From NCBI RefSeq assembly GCF_000736415.1, contig NZ_CP009043.1, positions 1,426,001 to 1,490,000 of the forward strand: a stretch of 64,000 bases of DNA, written 5' to 3'. Positions 26,968 through 38,532 of this stretch are shown here, piece by piece. Under the pieces are notes generated by a model. It had not been told where the DNA came from. It searched no databases and saw only the letters and a list, made by a program, of their open reading frames with translations. The stretch's first letter is position 1. Every line of letters starts with the position of its first letter. A program made the translations under genes and the position numbers. This DNA is from Campylobacter iguaniorum. GTDB lineage: Bacteria > Campylobacterota > Campylobacteria > Campylobacterales > Campylobacteraceae.

Positions 26968-27650
26968 AGATACTCTACCATACCAAGAACAAATTTAGCT
27001 GATTTTTGAGCTACTTCTTCAAGGAATTTATCAAAATCAATCTCCGCGCCACCATTTGCTTCATCGCTGATAGCACGCATTAAAAAATACGGGATATCAA
27101 GAGTAGCGCATACTTGACCCACGCTAGCACCCTCCATCTCGACAGCATCAGCATCAAAAGTTGATTTGATCCACTCTTTTTTCACAGGGTCACATATAAA
27201 TTGATCCCCGCTAGCTATAACTCCACCGACAAGATTTATGCCATTTTTAGCAGCAACTATTTTAGCAATCTCATTAAGCTTATCATCTGTTTTTTCATAG
27301 ACATTTATACCAGGGACATAGCCATAAGGATGCCCAAACGCACTTATATCAAGATCGTGCTGAACTGTGCTTGTAGTATAAAGGATATCGCCGATTTTTA
27401 GCTTTTCATTTAAAGCCCCAGCAACTCCTGTAAATAACAACATCTCACACTTAAATTTTTCTATAAGCAATGTAGCAGTTAGCGTAGAGTTTACCTTGCC
27501 TATCTTTGAATAAGCTATAACAAGGTCATGATTTTTATATTTAGCTAAATAAAACTCGTTTTTAGCGTATTTTACAGTTTCGTAATTTTGAAGTTTATCT
27601 AAAAGTGGGGCTATCTCATCTGACATAGCCCCAAGGATTGCTATTTTCAT
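26964..27650 (-). CDS. mtnN: MTA/SAH (aminofutalosine) nucleosidase
   Basis: This enzyme hydrolyses the N-glycosidic bond of methylthioadenosine and S-adenosylhomocysteine. In Campylobacter and Helicobacter it also acts on aminofutalosine in menaquinone synthesis. The 228-residue protein has the general-acid region AMSDEIAPL at the N-terminus, VAGALN, VEMEGASVGQVC and the catalytic Asp in AISDEANGGAEIDF. ATGA overlaps couple it to fabD upstream and to the TtcA-like gene downstream. Confidence 0.95.
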   Translation of the reverse strand: MKIAILGAMSDEIAPLLDKLQNYETVKYAKNEFYLAKYKNHDLVIAYSKIGKVNSTLTATLLIEKFKCEMLLFTGVAGALNEKLKIGDILYTTSTVQHDLDISAFGHPYGYVPGINVYEKTDDKLNEIAKIVAAKNGINLVGGVIASGDQFICDPVKKEWIKSTFDADAVEMEGASVGQVCATLDIPYFLMRAISDEANGGAEIDFDKFLEEVAQKSAKFVLGMVEYL

Positions 27651-28564
27651 GCTAGCTCCTTTAGCGCCTCTTCAAGTGAGCTTAAATTTGATATGCTAAA
27701 TGTAGGTTTTGATGTGATTTTTTTATTCATACCTTTTAAAACACTAGCTCCAAACTCAATAAAACAATCTACTTCATCTTCATAGTTTTTGATACTTTGT
27801 TTGTATAAAACTGGCTTAACCAACTGCTCTTTTAGAAGCTCAAGCGCATCAGATTTTGTAGAGTATTTGTGAGATGTTACGTTTGAAACAACCGGAGCAA
27901 AGCTATCTTTTATAACAGTTTTTAGCTCATCAGCAAGGCTCAAACTCGCCTCTTCTAAAATAGGGCAATGGCTAGCCACGCTCATATCAAGTAGCATTGC
28001 TCTTTTAGCTCCAGCTTCTTTGAAAGTGGCTTCCAATGACGCTAGATCATCTTTTACTCCAGCTACTACTATTTGGCCATCGCAGTTGTAGTTCGCAGCC
28101 CAAACGCTCTTATTTGAACGTGAATTCAGGCAAATTTCTTCTACTTTTTCATCTGATAAACCAAGTATAACCATCATTCCAGCTCCCTTACCCATGCAAG
28201 CTTTAGTCATAAATTTACCACGCAAATTTACAAGTTTGATACACTCAAGCATATCTAGCCCACCACTCACACCAAGAGCAGAAAACTCACCCAAAGAGTG
28301 ACCTAGGCTAAATTTTGGGGTTAAATTTGATGAATCTTTAAAAGCAAGATAAGTCATAAAAGAGTTTAAAACTATTGCTGGTTGGGTAAATTCAGAAAGT
28401 CCAAGTTTGTCATTTTCTTTAAACATTAACTCTTTAAAGTCAATACCACAAAAATCACTCGCACTATCTAAAAGCTCTTTTGCCACACTGAAATTCTCAT
28501 AGATTTCAAGACCCATGCCAAAGCTCTGAGAGCCTTGACCTGGAAATAAAAATGCACTATTCAT
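27647..28564 (-). CDS. fabD: Malonyl-CoA:ACP transacylase
   Basis: FabD loads malonyl groups onto acyl carrier protein for fatty acid synthesis. The motifs are FLFPGQGSQSFGMG at the N-terminus, the nucleophile serine in GHSLGEFSALG, and the catalytic histidine in VASHCPILEE. A longer reading from 28597 would add 11 residues (MLRKTSSLRNI) that do not belong to the family and would overlap slyD, so I start at the ATG at 28564 (305 residues). It follows slyD by 8 bp. Confidence 0.95.
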   Translation of the reverse strand: MNSAFLFPGQGSQSFGMGLEIYENFSVAKELLDSASDFCGIDFKELMFKENDKLGLSEFTQPAIVLNSFMTYLAFKDSSNLTPKFSLGHSLGEFSALGVSGGLDMLECIKLVNLRGKFMTKACMGKGAGMMVILGLSDEKVEEICLNSRSNKSVWAANYNCDGQIVVAGVKDDLASLEATFKEAGAKRAMLLDMSVASHCPILEEASLSLADELKTVIKDSFAPVVSNVTSHKYSTKSDALELLKEQLVKPVLYKQSIKNYEDEVDCFIEFGASVLKGMNKKITSKPTFSISNLSSLEEALKELA

Positions 28565-28572
28565 TATATTTC

Positions 28573-29190
28573 TTAGTGATGATGTTTTCCGCAGCATCCG
28601 CCGCCATCTTTGTCATGATGCTCGCCACCACAACACTCATCTTTGTCATCATGATGATGGTGTCCGTGTCCGCCGCAGCACTCATGACCCTCTTCATGGT
28701 GGTGATGACCATGACCGCCACATCCGCATACGTGAGGCATAGCTACGACGCCAGTTGCTTCTTCATCAGCGTCAGCATCTCTATTCTCAGTTACTTTTAC
28801 ATTAAACTCTAAATCTTTGCCAGCGTAAGGATGGTTGAAATCGACTGTGACTTCATTATCACTGATATTTTTTACTGTTACTCTTACAGTGCTTCCATCT
28901 TCTCCCTCACCAAAAAGCTCCATACCGACATTTAGCTCAATACCAGCAAATTGCTCTTTTGGAAGCACTTGAAGTGCACTCTCATCATACTCGCCAACAC
29001 CATCAGCTGCTAAAATAGTAACAACTGTGCTTTCTCCAGCTTTTAAATTTAAAACACCAGCTTCTAAAGCTTCTAAAACTTGATTTTTTCCACTTACAAA
29101 TGCTATTTCTTGTGAATCAATATTTGACTCTAAAAGTTCGCCAGTTTTAGCGTCTTTTAGTTCATAAAACATTTTTATTACTTTTGACAT
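28573..29190 (-). CDS. slyD: FKBP-type peptidyl-prolyl isomerase SlyD with His/Cys-rich tail
   Basis: SlyD is a cytoplasmic prolyl isomerase and metallochaperone that supplies nickel to hydrogenase and urease systems. The protein has 205 residues: an FKBP domain interrupted by the IF chaperone insert, ending near VDFNHPYAGKDLEF. A tail from about residue 148 holds repeated HHHH and ECCGG blocks, over 50 residues dominated by His, Cys, Gly and Asp. The tail is a strong nickel/zinc binding candidate. It lies 26 bp downstream of cpoB. Confidence 0.94.
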   Translation of the reverse strand: MSKVIKMFYELKDAKTGELLESNIDSQEIAFVSGKNQVLEALEAGVLNLKAGESTVVTILAADGVGEYDESALQVLPKEQFAGIELNVGMELFGEGEDGSTVRVTVKNISDNEVTVDFNHPYAGKDLEFNVKVTENRDADADEEATGVVAMPHVCGCGGHGHHHHEEGHECCGGHGHHHHDDKDECCGGEHHDKDGGGCCGKHHH

Positions 29191-29216
29191 TTATATTCTC
29201 CTAAAAATTTAAATAT

Positions 29217-30089
29217 TTATTTGCGATTTGGTGAAGCTTTTGCTTCTTTACTATCTGGGTAAGCTTGTTTTAATGCCCCATAAAATTTATTGGCACTTTT
29301 TTTGTCACCAGTTTTATCAAAGCTAATTGCTGTATGATATAAAAGCTTTGGCATATAATCTGCCTTATCATATAGCTCTACACTATTTTGATAATACGGT
29401 ATAGCTTGAAGATAGTTTTTTTGAGCATATTCTATCTCACCAAGCATAAAATTTGAATATGCTGGTTTGTGATTTTTATCTGCCAAATGCTCAAAATACG
29501 CTTTTGCGTTTACGTAGTCTTTTTTCTTATATGCATTGTCTGCATCTTTTAGTATATCAGCTAAAGATTTACCATCTAAATTTGATTTTTTTTCTATATT
29601 ATCGCTTGGTGTTTGTTCGTTTTGACCTGCGACATTTCCAGTTTTACTAGAGTTTATAGAATCAATTAAAGAGCTTAACTCAGAAATTGCTTTGGTAATT
29701 TTTTTGTAATTTTCTTCTTGGATAGCTTGATTTTTTTTAACAATCTTTTTTAAATCTGTAATTTCATTAGTGACATTTACATCATTAATATTGATTTTAT
29801 TTTCAAGCTCAGAAATTCTAGTATCTAAATTTACACTAGATTGATTTAATCCATCTACCACGGTTCGAAGTCCCTCTATACTCTCTTGAGCATAGCTTAT
29901 ATCGGATTGAACACTTCCAATATTTTGGTTTAATTTTTCGACTTTTTGTTTGTTTTTTAATAGAATTTTTTCGTTTTCGGTAAGGCCGTAAGGATTTTCT
30001 TTATCAAGGTTGCCTGCATCAAATACTGAAACTTCAGCATTTAAAGTTACAGCCCATAAAAGGGCTATAACTAATAAAGTTCTTCTCAT
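29217..30089 (-). CDS. cpoB: Tol-Pal system TPR protein CpoB (YbgF)
   Basis: CpoB is a periplasmic protein that links Tol-Pal to peptidoglycan synthesis during division. It has a signal peptide (RRTLLVIALLWAVTLNA), then a long coiled coil at about residues 45-155 with heptad Leu/Ile, a Ser/Asn-rich linker, and TPR repeats in the C-terminal part (AYKKKDYVNAKAYFEHLADKNH and QKNYLQAIPYYQNS). The length is 290 residues. It follows pal by 3 bp in the usual tol order. Confidence 0.9.
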   Translation of the reverse strand: MRRTLLVIALLWAVTLNAEVSVFDAGNLDKENPYGLTENEKILLKNKQKVEKLNQNIGSVQSDISYAQESIEGLRTVVDGLNQSSVNLDTRISELENKININDVNVTNEITDLKKIVKKNQAIQEENYKKITKAISELSSLIDSINSSKTGNVAGQNEQTPSDNIEKKSNLDGKSLADILKDADNAYKKKDYVNAKAYFEHLADKNHKPAYSNFMLGEIEYAQKNYLQAIPYYQNSVELYDKADYMPKLLYHTAISFDKTGDKKSANKFYGALKQAYPDSKEAKASPNRK

Positions 30090-30092
30090 AAA

Positions 30093-30605
30093 TTATGGAA
30101 GTACTTTGAACTCGTCGCGACGATTTTGAGCGTCACAAGCTTTTGTTTTTTCAGTACATACAGGTTTGCTCTCACCATTACTTGTAATTTCAATTCTATC
30201 AGCACTAACACCTTGATTTACTAAAGCATCTTTAGCAGCTTTAGCTCTTTTTACGCCTAGAGCGTAGTTGTATTCATCACTACCCCACTCGTCGCAGTTA
30301 CCTTCAACCATAACTTTAAGAGCGTCTGCACCATTTTGGTTAAATAGTGAAGCGTTTGTATTTACAACACCTTGCATATCTGAACGAATGTTAAATTTGT
30401 CAAAATCAAAGTAAACATTTTTTACTTGGCTTTGTATTTGGCTTGCAAGAGCACTTAATCTTTCTGCATCACTCATATCAGTACTTGACATAGAGCCTGA
30501 GTTATTGTTTGCATTGGCATTCATGTCTACTTCTGGAGCTTTTGAGCTACAACCAGCCATAAACAAAGCACCAGCAACAGCTGAAACTAAAACTAAATTT
30601 TTCAT
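30093..30605 (-). CDS. pal: Peptidoglycan-associated lipoprotein Pal
   Basis: Pal is an outer-membrane lipoprotein tethering the envelope to peptidoglycan. The signal sequence ends in the lipobox LFMAGC with Cys19 as the lipidated residue. A Ser/Asn-rich linker follows, then the OmpA-like domain (VYFDFDKFNI near 70-80, the peptidoglycan-binding segment EGNCDEWGSDEYNYALGVKRA near 117-137). At 170 residues it is normal. It lies between tolB and cpoB. Confidence 0.96.
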   Translation of the reverse strand: MKNLVLVSAVAGALFMAGCSSKAPEVDMNANANNNSGSMSSTDMSDAERLSALASQIQSQVKNVYFDFDKFNIRSDMQGVVNTNASLFNQNGADALKVMVEGNCDEWGSDEYNYALGVKRAKAAKDALVNQGVSADRIEITSNGESKPVCTEKTKACDAQNRRDEFKVLP

Positions 30606-30688
30606 TTCCTAACCTTTAAATAAAAATTTGTCGCAATTATATCATATTTTATAATTTTTGCATCACAAAAAAAATATTTTTTTAAAAT

Positions 30689-31954
30689 TTACCAATCTAT
30701 AGATTGTAATTTACCAATTCTTAAAGGAAATTGAAAACTTTTATTTTCATTTACCCTTATTATACCAACAGCACTTTCGTTGCCAGAATTCTTGATAAAT
30801 ACGATACTACCGCCATCGCTTGAAAATCTAGGATACGTATTTACACCACTTCCAGTAAGCTGTCTTATATAATCACTTTTTGTGGATATAAGATACAAAT
30901 TAAATGTTTTTGTGCCATATTCATTTGAGCTTTCACGACTTGAGTAAACTACATAATTTTGGTAAGTTGTAACTGAGTTGTTATTTTTGCCGTGAAAAAC
31001 CATTTGCTCGACAACTCCGCCATTTACACTAGTTGTAAATACATTTGGGTAGCCCATTCTATCACTTACAAATACAATTTTTGTATCATTTTCTACGAAA
31101 TTTCCATTTACATCTATGCCTTTGAAATTTGTAATTCTAGTTTTTCTATTTGTTCTTAAATCATACAAAAATATATCACTTTGGTCATCTGGTGCCATAG
31201 TAAGAAGCAGTTTGCTACCATCTTTGCTCACATCAGATGCGACTATCATACCTGAACTTGTTGTGATTTTTGTTTTTTGACCAGTTCTTAGATCATATCT
31301 AAAGAGTGTTGGAACTGATTTGATATATGAAGTGTAATAAAATGCACTTTGGTCTTTGTTTGCCCATTTTGGGAAGATGTTTAGGCCACCACTTAAAATA
31401 ACTTTTTGGTATGTCAAAGTATAATCAGCCACTATGATATTGCTTTTGCCTGGAGATGTATATTGAGAAATTATAATAGATTTATCCATCCAATCAATCG
31501 GTGATAAATTTAGATTTCTTGCTATATCAGCAACGCTAGTGTGAGCCAAAAATGGGTATTTTGCAAGCTCTGATTGAGTGAAAGCACCCTCATATCTAGT
31601 TGTTCCATTTTTTGCATTTATAAGCTTAACTTTTAGAGCTAAGCCGCTACCTTGATTTGTTATAGCATATCGCAAGATAAGTTCTGGATTTTTGCTATTT
31701 GCTAAATTTGTCTTATAATCGCCATCATAAGTGCTAGTATAATAATCCTCTATAACCTCAAAAGAAGAGCCGACCTTCAAATCCCCAATCATAATCTTAA
31801 AAAATTTATTTTTAAGACCAGCGTTTGAAAAATTTGTTGTAGCATCTTGAACCAAAATCCTTGGTAAAACTACGCCACGATTCACAACTTCAATAGTCGC
31901 ATCAGCAGCGCTCAGGCCTATACAAAAAGCCACCAATAACAATAACTTTCTCAT
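30689..31954 (-). CDS. tolB: Tol-Pal translocation protein TolB
   Basis: TolB is the periplasmic beta-propeller protein that binds Pal and TolA. A signal peptide of about 18 residues (LLLLVAFCIGLSAADA) leads to the N-terminal alpha/beta domain, then WD40-like PD40 repeats such as SKDGSKLLLTMAPDDQSDIF and PRFSSDGGSIVFIKNS. At 421 residues it has the usual length. It lies 12 bp after tolA and 83 bp before pal; that gap holds no clear terminator. Confidence 0.95.
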   Translation of the reverse strand: MRKLLLLVAFCIGLSAADATIEVVNRGVVLPRILVQDATTNFSNAGLKNKFFKIMIGDLKVGSSFEVIEDYYTSTYDGDYKTNLANSKNPELILRYAITNQGSGLALKVKLINAKNGTTRYEGAFTQSELAKYPFLAHTSVADIARNLNLSPIDWMDKSIIISQYTSPGKSNIIVADYTLTYQKVILSGGLNIFPKWANKDQSAFYYTSYIKSVPTLFRYDLRTGQKTKITTSSGMIVASDVSKDGSKLLLTMAPDDQSDIFLYDLRTNRKTRITNFKGIDVNGNFVENDTKIVFVSDRMGYPNVFTTSVNGGVVEQMVFHGKNNNSVTTYQNYVVYSSRESSNEYGTKTFNLYLISTKSDYIRQLTGSGVNTYPRFSSDGGSIVFIKNSGNESAVGIIRVNENKSFQFPLRIGKLQSIDW

Positions 31955-31966
31955 TTTTTCTCCGTA

Positions 31967-32779
31967 TTAATCAATTTTATCTATAAGCATTGTAGAAATG
32001 GTTTTCGCGCTTCCATCTGGAGGAGCTGGAAAATCCACATCTTTTAAATTTTCTAAGAAGTCTTTTACTTTATTATTAAATTCACTGTTCAAAGATTTTT
32101 CGTCGATATTGTAACTAAGTTTTCCAAATTTATCTATAATAAAAGTTACTTTTGCTTTATCATTTGTATCTGCTTTATATCTGACCCATCTTTGTTGTAT
32201 GATTTCTGTGATATCACCAAAATATTTATTGTATTCACCAGTCATTCCAGCTTTTGGTGCTTTTGCGGTTATGTCTTTTTGAAGTGCATTAAATATATCG
32301 CTTGCACTTTTTGTAGAACTAGTCTTTGCATCGCTTTTTTTATTGCTTTGAACTGCAGCTGGTTTAGATTTTTCTGGTTGTTTTATTGGTTTTACTTCAC
32401 TAAAAAGATTACTCAAATTTACACTTGGTTTTTCTTCAACTACTTTTTTGACAGGCTCTTCTTTTGGTTGTGGCTCCTTAGGAGCTGAGTCTTTGTTTGT
32501 AGTTTTGGATTTATCCTCTGTTGGCTGATCTTTTTCTTCAAGCTTTGCTTCTACTTTTTTCTCTGCTTGTTTTGGAGCAACTACAGTATCAGCAACCTCT
32601 GTTTGAACTATAAAAACATCCATAAAAGCGTCTTTTTGGTTTGTATATTTTTTCGGCTCTTCTCTTGTATAAATCTTAAAAAAAAGAATAAAAATAACAA
32701 GCATATATAAAACAATAGCAACAATAAAAGAGTTAAATGTCTGATATTTAACTCCGATTTGTGTAGATTTTTTAGCCAT
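31967..32779 (-). CDS. tolA: Energy-transducing TonB/TolA-type protein of the Tol system
   Basis: TolA bridges the TolQR motor to Pal-TolB. The protein has one N-terminal membrane helix (FIVAIVLYMLVIFILFF), a long Lys/Glu/Pro-rich extended region (about residues 55-160) and a C-terminal TonB/TolA-like domain (QQRWVRYKADTNDKAKVTFIID). I start at the ATG at 32779 (270 residues), which overlaps the tolR stop by 8 bp; a TTG three codons upstream is possible. The central low-complexity region has no long perfect repeats. Confidence 0.9.
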   Translation of the reverse strand: MAKKSTQIGVKYQTFNSFIVAIVLYMLVIFILFFKIYTREEPKKYTNQKDAFMDVFIVQTEVADTVVAPKQAEKKVEAKLEEKDQPTEDKSKTTNKDSAPKEPQPKEEPVKKVVEEKPSVNLSNLFSEVKPIKQPEKSKPAAVQSNKKSDAKTSSTKSASDIFNALQKDITAKAPKAGMTGEYNKYFGDITEIIQQRWVRYKADTNDKAKVTFIIDKFGKLSYNIDEKSLNSEFNNKVKDFLENLKDVDFPAPPDGSAKTISTMLIDKID

Positions 32780-33164
32780 TTGTTTCAAGTGCGACTTTAG
32801 TAAAACCAGCGTTTTTCATGCTTTTAAGAACAAACATAACATCATCATACAAAAGTCTTTTATCAGCTTTTATATACACAGGTGAGTTTTTATCATATCT
32901 TTGCGAGATAAGCACTAAGTTATCAGCTAGTTCAGATAACTTCATATTACTTTGGTCTATATAGACGGTTCTTTGGGCGTCTATCCTAACTGTTAAAGTC
33001 TTTAAATTTTGCGATACTACCTTTGTTTTAGAACCATCTGGAAGAGTTATTTGCTCTTCATAAATGATTGCTGGAGTTGTAACCATAAGTATGGCAAGCA
33101 ACACAAGCATAATATCGACAAGTGGAGTTATATTTAACTCCGGAGTTTCATCAAGATTGATCAT
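32772..33164 (-). CDS. tolR: ExbD/TolR-type proton channel subunit
   Basis: This 130-residue protein has a short cytoplasmic N-terminus, one membrane helix carrying the proton-relay aspartate (ITPLVDIMLVLLAILMVT), and a periplasmic domain ending in LKSMKNAGFTKVALET, typical of ExbD/TolR. With TolQ it forms the proton-driven motor for TolA. It sits 2 bp after tolQ. Confidence 0.94.
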   Translation of the reverse strand: MINLDETPELNITPLVDIMLVLLAILMVTTPAIIYEEQITLPDGSKTKVVSQNLKTLTVRIDAQRTVYIDQSNMKLSELADNLVLISQRYDKNSPVYIKADKRLLYDDVMFVLKSMKNAGFTKVALETNG

Positions 33165-33166
33165 TA

Positions 33167-33751
33167 TTAGTTATTGTCTTCTTTAAGACTTAATAAAACA
33201 TTAGCTTCTCTTCTTATGAGAGATAAAACTTCATAAGCTTTTCTTTTTATAAGAAGGTTAAAACTATATGCAGGAATCGCAACAAATATACCACATCCTG
33301 TAGCAACAAGTGCTTCAGAAATTGCAGGAGCTATAACGCTAAGTGAGCTACTTCCACCACCAGCTCCAAGTCCTGAAAACGTCTCTAATATGCTAACAAC
33401 TGTTCCAAAAAGCCCTATAAATGGAGATGTTGATGCTATTATAGAAAGTGCTGTTAAACCACTAGTGGCATTTGCTTCAGCTAAACTTATACAGACCTCA
33501 AAACGCTCTTTTGTAGGATTGTCGGTAGCACATTTTTTCAAACTAGAATCCACGCTTACTGCTTTTGCACCCATAAGTATAGACTCTAGTGCAGCTTGCT
33601 CACGTTTTTTCCATGAATTTAAACCAGTATATCTTGAAAATAATACTGTAAAACTAATAATAAAGTATAGAGACAACCAAGTTAAAACTATGATTGTCAC
33701 TACACTACTTTTAGATAAATAATTTAGAAAAAGGTCTAAAAAACCTAACAC
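33167..33751 (-). CDS. tolQ: ExbB/TolQ-type proton channel subunit
   Basis: TolQ is the MotA/ExbB-family membrane subunit of the Tol motor. The 194-residue protein has three hydrophobic segments, with the conserved IASTSPFIGLFGTVVSILETF and SEALVATGCGIFVAIPAYSFN stretches holding the proton-path threonines. Its start overlaps the atpC stop by 1 bp, so ATP synthase and Tol genes are translationally joined, as in C. jejuni. Confidence 0.94.
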   Translation of the reverse strand: MLGFLDLFLNYLSKSSVVTIIVLTWLSLYFIISFTVLFSRYTGLNSWKKREQAALESILMGAKAVSVDSSLKKCATDNPTKERFEVCISLAEANATSGLTALSIIASTSPFIGLFGTVVSILETFSGLGAGGGSSSLSVIAPAISEALVATGCGIFVAIPAYSFNLLIKRKAYEVLSLIRREANVLLSLKEDNN

Positions 33752-34140
33752 TATTTTGCCCTTGCAGCATTTTCTATGCGTGATAAAGCAGTAGCAAATA
33801 TTCCATTTCTATCGCTCATACTACTCACAAGCTCTTTTGCTTTTTCTATGGATTGTGCTAATTCACTTTCTGTATTACCAGATACATAAACAGCACCGTC
33901 AGCCAAAACAACGATTTTATTTTCGTCTATTTTAGCATATCCCCAGTCAATAGCAACAGCATCATGAGTACCGTCAACATTTTCTATATCAACAACGCCA
34001 ACTCTCAAAAGCGAAACAAGCGAGGCGTGCCCAGGAAGCACACCAAATTCACCTTCGCTGCCAGGAAGTACTACCATTTTGGTATCATTTGAAAATATAA
34101 GTCCCTCAGGAGTTACTATTTCTAAATGTATTGTGTTCAT
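33751..34140 (-). CDS. atpC: F1F0 ATP synthase epsilon subunit
   Basis: This 129-residue protein is the epsilon subunit of the F1 central stalk. It has the beta-sandwich N-terminal half (LEIVTPEGLIF, VVLPGSEGEFGVLPGHASLVSLL) and a C-terminal helical part ending in ALSRIENAARAK. It is the last ATP synthase gene of the cluster and overlaps tolQ by one base. Confidence 0.96.
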   Translation of the reverse strand: MNTIHLEIVTPEGLIFSNDTKMVVLPGSEGEFGVLPGHASLVSLLRVGVVDIENVDGTHDAVAIDWGYAKIDENKIVVLADGAVYVSGNTESELAQSIEKAKELVSSMSDRNGIFATALSRIENAARAK

Positions 34141-34157
34141 ATCGCTTCCTTTTTGGC

Positions 34158-35564
<1,407 letters not shown>

Positions 35565-35572
35565 TTATAAAA

Positions 35573-36460
35573 TTACTTCATACTCTCGACACCGCTTATA
35601 ATCTCTATAAGTTCTGTCGTAATGCTTTCTTGTCTTGCTTTATTGTAAGCAAGTTGTAACTCTTTAACTCTAGCTTTTGCATTGTTTGTTGCATTATCCA
35701 TAGCTTGCATTCTTGAGCTGTGTTCAGCTGCTAAAGAATCAACTAAAGCATAATACATACTATATTCAAAATACTTTTTCATAAGCTCATCAAGTATTTT
35801 TTCGTCATTTTCTGGCTCTATTTCGATAAGAGAGCTAGAAATGCCGACATTATCGATAGATGGAACATCAACAGGAACAATATCATTTACTCTTATTTCT
35901 TGAGAAATCATATTTTTATAACCATTGTGAACCAATATAACTTTGTCAGTTGCTCCAGATACAAAATCATTTATAGCATCGCTAATGACTTGTTGTGCTT
36001 TTTCATAAGTTGGAGCCGAGCTAACGCCTCTGTAGCTTTCTAGTATTTCTATACCTTGAAAGTTAAAAAACTCAATACCTTTTTTACCAACTGCTCTTAA
36101 TCTAACTTTGATTTTTTTAGATTTATACTCTTCTATCATATTTCTTATAGTTTTGATAGTAGAGATGTTAAATCCGCCACAAAGTCCCTTATCAGCAGTA
36201 ACAAAAATGATATCCACTTTTGAAACAGGAGCTTCTAAATCAAAAAATTTGCTATCTTTGCCAACTATTTTGAATTGGTTGATTTTATAAGCTATTTCGC
36301 TTATCACCTCATTTATCTTAAGAGCGTAAACACGAGAGTGACGAGCTGCTTCTTCTGCTTTTTTAAGTTTAGCAGTAGAAACAAGCTTCATCGCTTTTGT
36401 TGTTTTTTGCGTGTTTTGAACGCTCTTAATCTTCCTTTTTATATCTTTTAAATTTGACAT
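35573..36460 (-). CDS. atpG: F1F0 ATP synthase gamma subunit
   Basis: This is the rotating central shaft of F1, 295 residues. The N-terminal helix ([25 protein letters not shown]) and C-terminal helix ([29 protein letters not shown]) are the conserved coiled-coil pair, and [11 protein letters not shown] closes the family signature. It lies between atpA and atpD with short spacers. Confidence 0.97.
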   Translation of the reverse strand: MSNLKDIKRKIKSVQNTQKTTKAMKLVSTAKLKKAEEAARHSRVYALKINEVISEIAYKINQFKIVGKDSKFFDLEAPVSKVDIIFVTADKGLCGGFNISTIKTIRNMIEEYKSKKIKVRLRAVGKKGIEFFNFQGIEILESYRGVSSAPTYEKAQQVISDAINDFVSGATDKVILVHNGYKNMISQEIRVNDIVPVDVPSIDNVGISSSLIEIEPENDEKILDELMKKYFEYSMYYALVDSLAAEHSSRMQAMDNATNNAKARVKELQLAYNKARQESITTELIEIISGVESMK

Positions 36461-36469
36461 ATCTTAGCC

Positions 36470-37987
36470 TTATTCAGCGCTAAATGTTGCTTTAAATTCA
36501 TTTAATGCTTTAATTAACATTTCCTCGATATCTTTATCAAGCGCTTTTTTAGTTCTAATTTGTTCAAAAATTTCTGGATATCTTGCTTCTATATATGGAT
36601 ATAGCTCAGCTTCAAATTTAGTCACAGCATTTACTGGAACATCATCAAGATATCCTTTGCTTCCTGCAAAAATTATAATAACTTGGTTTTCAACTGGAAG
36701 TGGGCTATATGGAGGTTGTTTAAGAACTTCAACCATTCTTTGACCACGCTCTAGTTGTTTTCTACTGCTCTCATCAAGATCACTTGCGAATTGTGCGAAC
36801 GCTTGAAGTTCACGGTATTGAGCAAGGTCTAGTCTTAGCGTACCAGAAACTTTCTTGATAGCTTTGATTTGAGCTGAACCACCAACACGGCTTACTGAAA
36901 GACCAACGTTGATCGCTGGACGAATACCTGAGTTGAAAAGATCACTCTCTAAGAATATTTGACCATCAGTAATAGAAATAACGTTTGTTGGGATATAAGC
37001 TGAAACGTCGCCTGCTTGAGTCTCGATAATAGGCAATGCTGTAAGGCTTCCTGCTCCAAGTTTATCACTTAGTTTACTAGCTCTTTCAAGCAGTCTTGAA
37101 TGTAGGTAGAAAACGTCGCCTGGATAAGCTTCACGACCTGGTGGTCTTCTTAGGATAAGTGACATTTCACGGTAAGCAACTGCGTGTTTACTCAAATCAT
37201 CATAAATGATAAGTGCGTGGCGTGAGTTATCACGGAAATATTCACCCATAGTAACACCAGCATATGGAGCTAGGTATTGAAGAGCTGCAGCGTCACTTGC
37301 ACTTGCATTTACTACAATTGTATAATCCATAGCACCGTATTCTTCAAGTTTTTTAACAACTTGAGCTACTGTTGATTGTTTTTGACCGATAGCGACATAG
37401 ATACAAACTACATCTTGACCTTTTTGGTTGATTATAGTATCTATCGCAACTGTAGTTTTACCAGTTTGGCGGTCACCGATGATAAGCTCTCTTTGACCTC
37501 TACCGATTGGAACAAGACCATCAATAGCTTTGATACCGGTTTGCAATGGCTCATGAACTGATTTTCTAGCCATGATACCTTTTGCTTTTTCTTCAATAAA
37601 TCTAGTTTCAGTAGCTTCGATAGCGCCTTTTGCATCGATTGGCTCACCAAGAGCGTTTACAACGCGACCTATCAAAGCATCGCCAACTGGAACACGAAGA
37701 AGTTTGCCAAGTCTTTTTACGCTTGAACCTTCTTTGATTTGGCTTGATTTACCAAGAACAACGATACCAACGCTGCTTTCTTCAAGGTTTAAAGCCATGC
37801 CTTTTTCGCCGCTTTCAAATTCAACCATTTCGCCAGCCATGACATTTTTTAGTCCATAAACATTTGCAACACCATCAGCGACTGATATTACTTTACCAGT
37901 TTCTTCTACATCAACGCTTAAATCGTAGTTTTCAATGCGTTCTTTGATGATACTGCTAATCTCGTCAGCTTTTAATTTTACACTCAC
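36470..37987 (-). CDS. atpA: F1F0 ATP synthase alpha subunit
   Basis: This non-catalytic nucleotide-binding subunit of F1 has 505 residues. Walker A GDRQTGKT is near 169-176, followed by the characteristic [32 protein letters not shown] and [17 protein letters not shown], where the arginine finger lies in the SVSRVG motif. It follows atpH by 14 bp. Confidence 0.98.
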   Translation of the reverse strand: MSVKLKADEISSIIKERIENYDLSVDVEETGKVISVADGVANVYGLKNVMAGEMVEFESGEKGMALNLEESSVGIVVLGKSSQIKEGSSVKRLGKLLRVPVGDALIGRVVNALGEPIDAKGAIEATETRFIEEKAKGIMARKSVHEPLQTGIKAIDGLVPIGRGQRELIIGDRQTGKTTVAIDTIINQKGQDVVCIYVAIGQKQSTVAQVVKKLEEYGAMDYTIVVNASASDAAALQYLAPYAGVTMGEYFRDNSRHALIIYDDLSKHAVAYREMSLILRRPPGREAYPGDVFYLHSRLLERASKLSDKLGAGSLTALPIIETQAGDVSAYIPTNVISITDGQIFLESDLFNSGIRPAINVGLSVSRVGGSAQIKAIKKVSGTLRLDLAQYRELQAFAQFASDLDESSRKQLERGQRMVEVLKQPPYSPLPVENQVIIIFAGSKGYLDDVPVNAVTKFEAELYPYIEARYPEIFEQIRTKKALDKDIEEMLIKALNEFKATFSAE

Positions 37988-38001
37988 GCTTTTACTCCTT
38001 A

Positions 38002-38532
38002 TTAAATTGCTTTTAAAATATATTCGCTCATTTGAGCTTTAAGTCTATCTATAGAGAAACTAACCTCTACTCCTAAATCATCTAACTCTATTTTTATTCC
38101 ATTGTAATCGTTTTTAATCTTTTCAAAATCTATTTTTGATCCAAATTTAGAAGAGAATTTTTCTTCCAACTGAGCTTGTTGATTTTGATTTAATTCAAAG
38201 CTACCAGATATTAAGCCCGTAAAAGCATTATCTCTGATTGATTTTTGATATGAGAATTCTTTTGAAATTTCTGGTATTAAAGCAAGTCTTTTATTGTCTC
38301 CTAATAAAGATATAAAACTGCGAATTTTATCAGAACCATTATCTAATAAAGAATATACAAAATTTGCCTTTTTAGCTCCATCTATATCTGGAGAATCAAG
38401 TATAACTTTAAGTTTTTCTATCTTAAAAGCCGATGCAAGAGTCACTAAAGCACTCTCTACTCTATCAAATTCATCAGAATTTAGACTAGCGATTAGAGCT
38501 TTTACATATTTTTTAGCTACTACTTCTTTCAT
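38002..38532 (-). CDS. atpH: F1F0 ATP synthase delta subunit
   Basis: This 176-residue protein is the delta (OSCP) subunit that joins F1 to the peripheral stalk. It has the N-terminal helical bundle ([13 protein letters not shown]) and the C-terminal [16 protein letters not shown] where family members read DGSVRGRLEQL or similar. It overlaps atpF by 1 bp. Sequence conservation of this subunit is low, but position and length fit. Confidence 0.93.
   Translation of the reverse strand: MKEVVAKKYVKALIASLNSDEFDRVESALVTLASAFKIEKLKVILDSPDIDGAKKANFVYSLLDNGSDKIRSFISLLGDNKRLALIPEISKEFSYQKSIRDNAFTGLISGSFELNQNQQAQLEEKFSSKFGSKIDFEKIKNDYNGIKIELDDLGVEVSFSIDRLKAQMSEYILKAI

Noticed and set aside
28565-28597. 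Eleven-residue N-terminal extension of FabD
   Set aside because: It overlaps slyD and precedes the family start, which reads MNSAFLFPGQGSQ.
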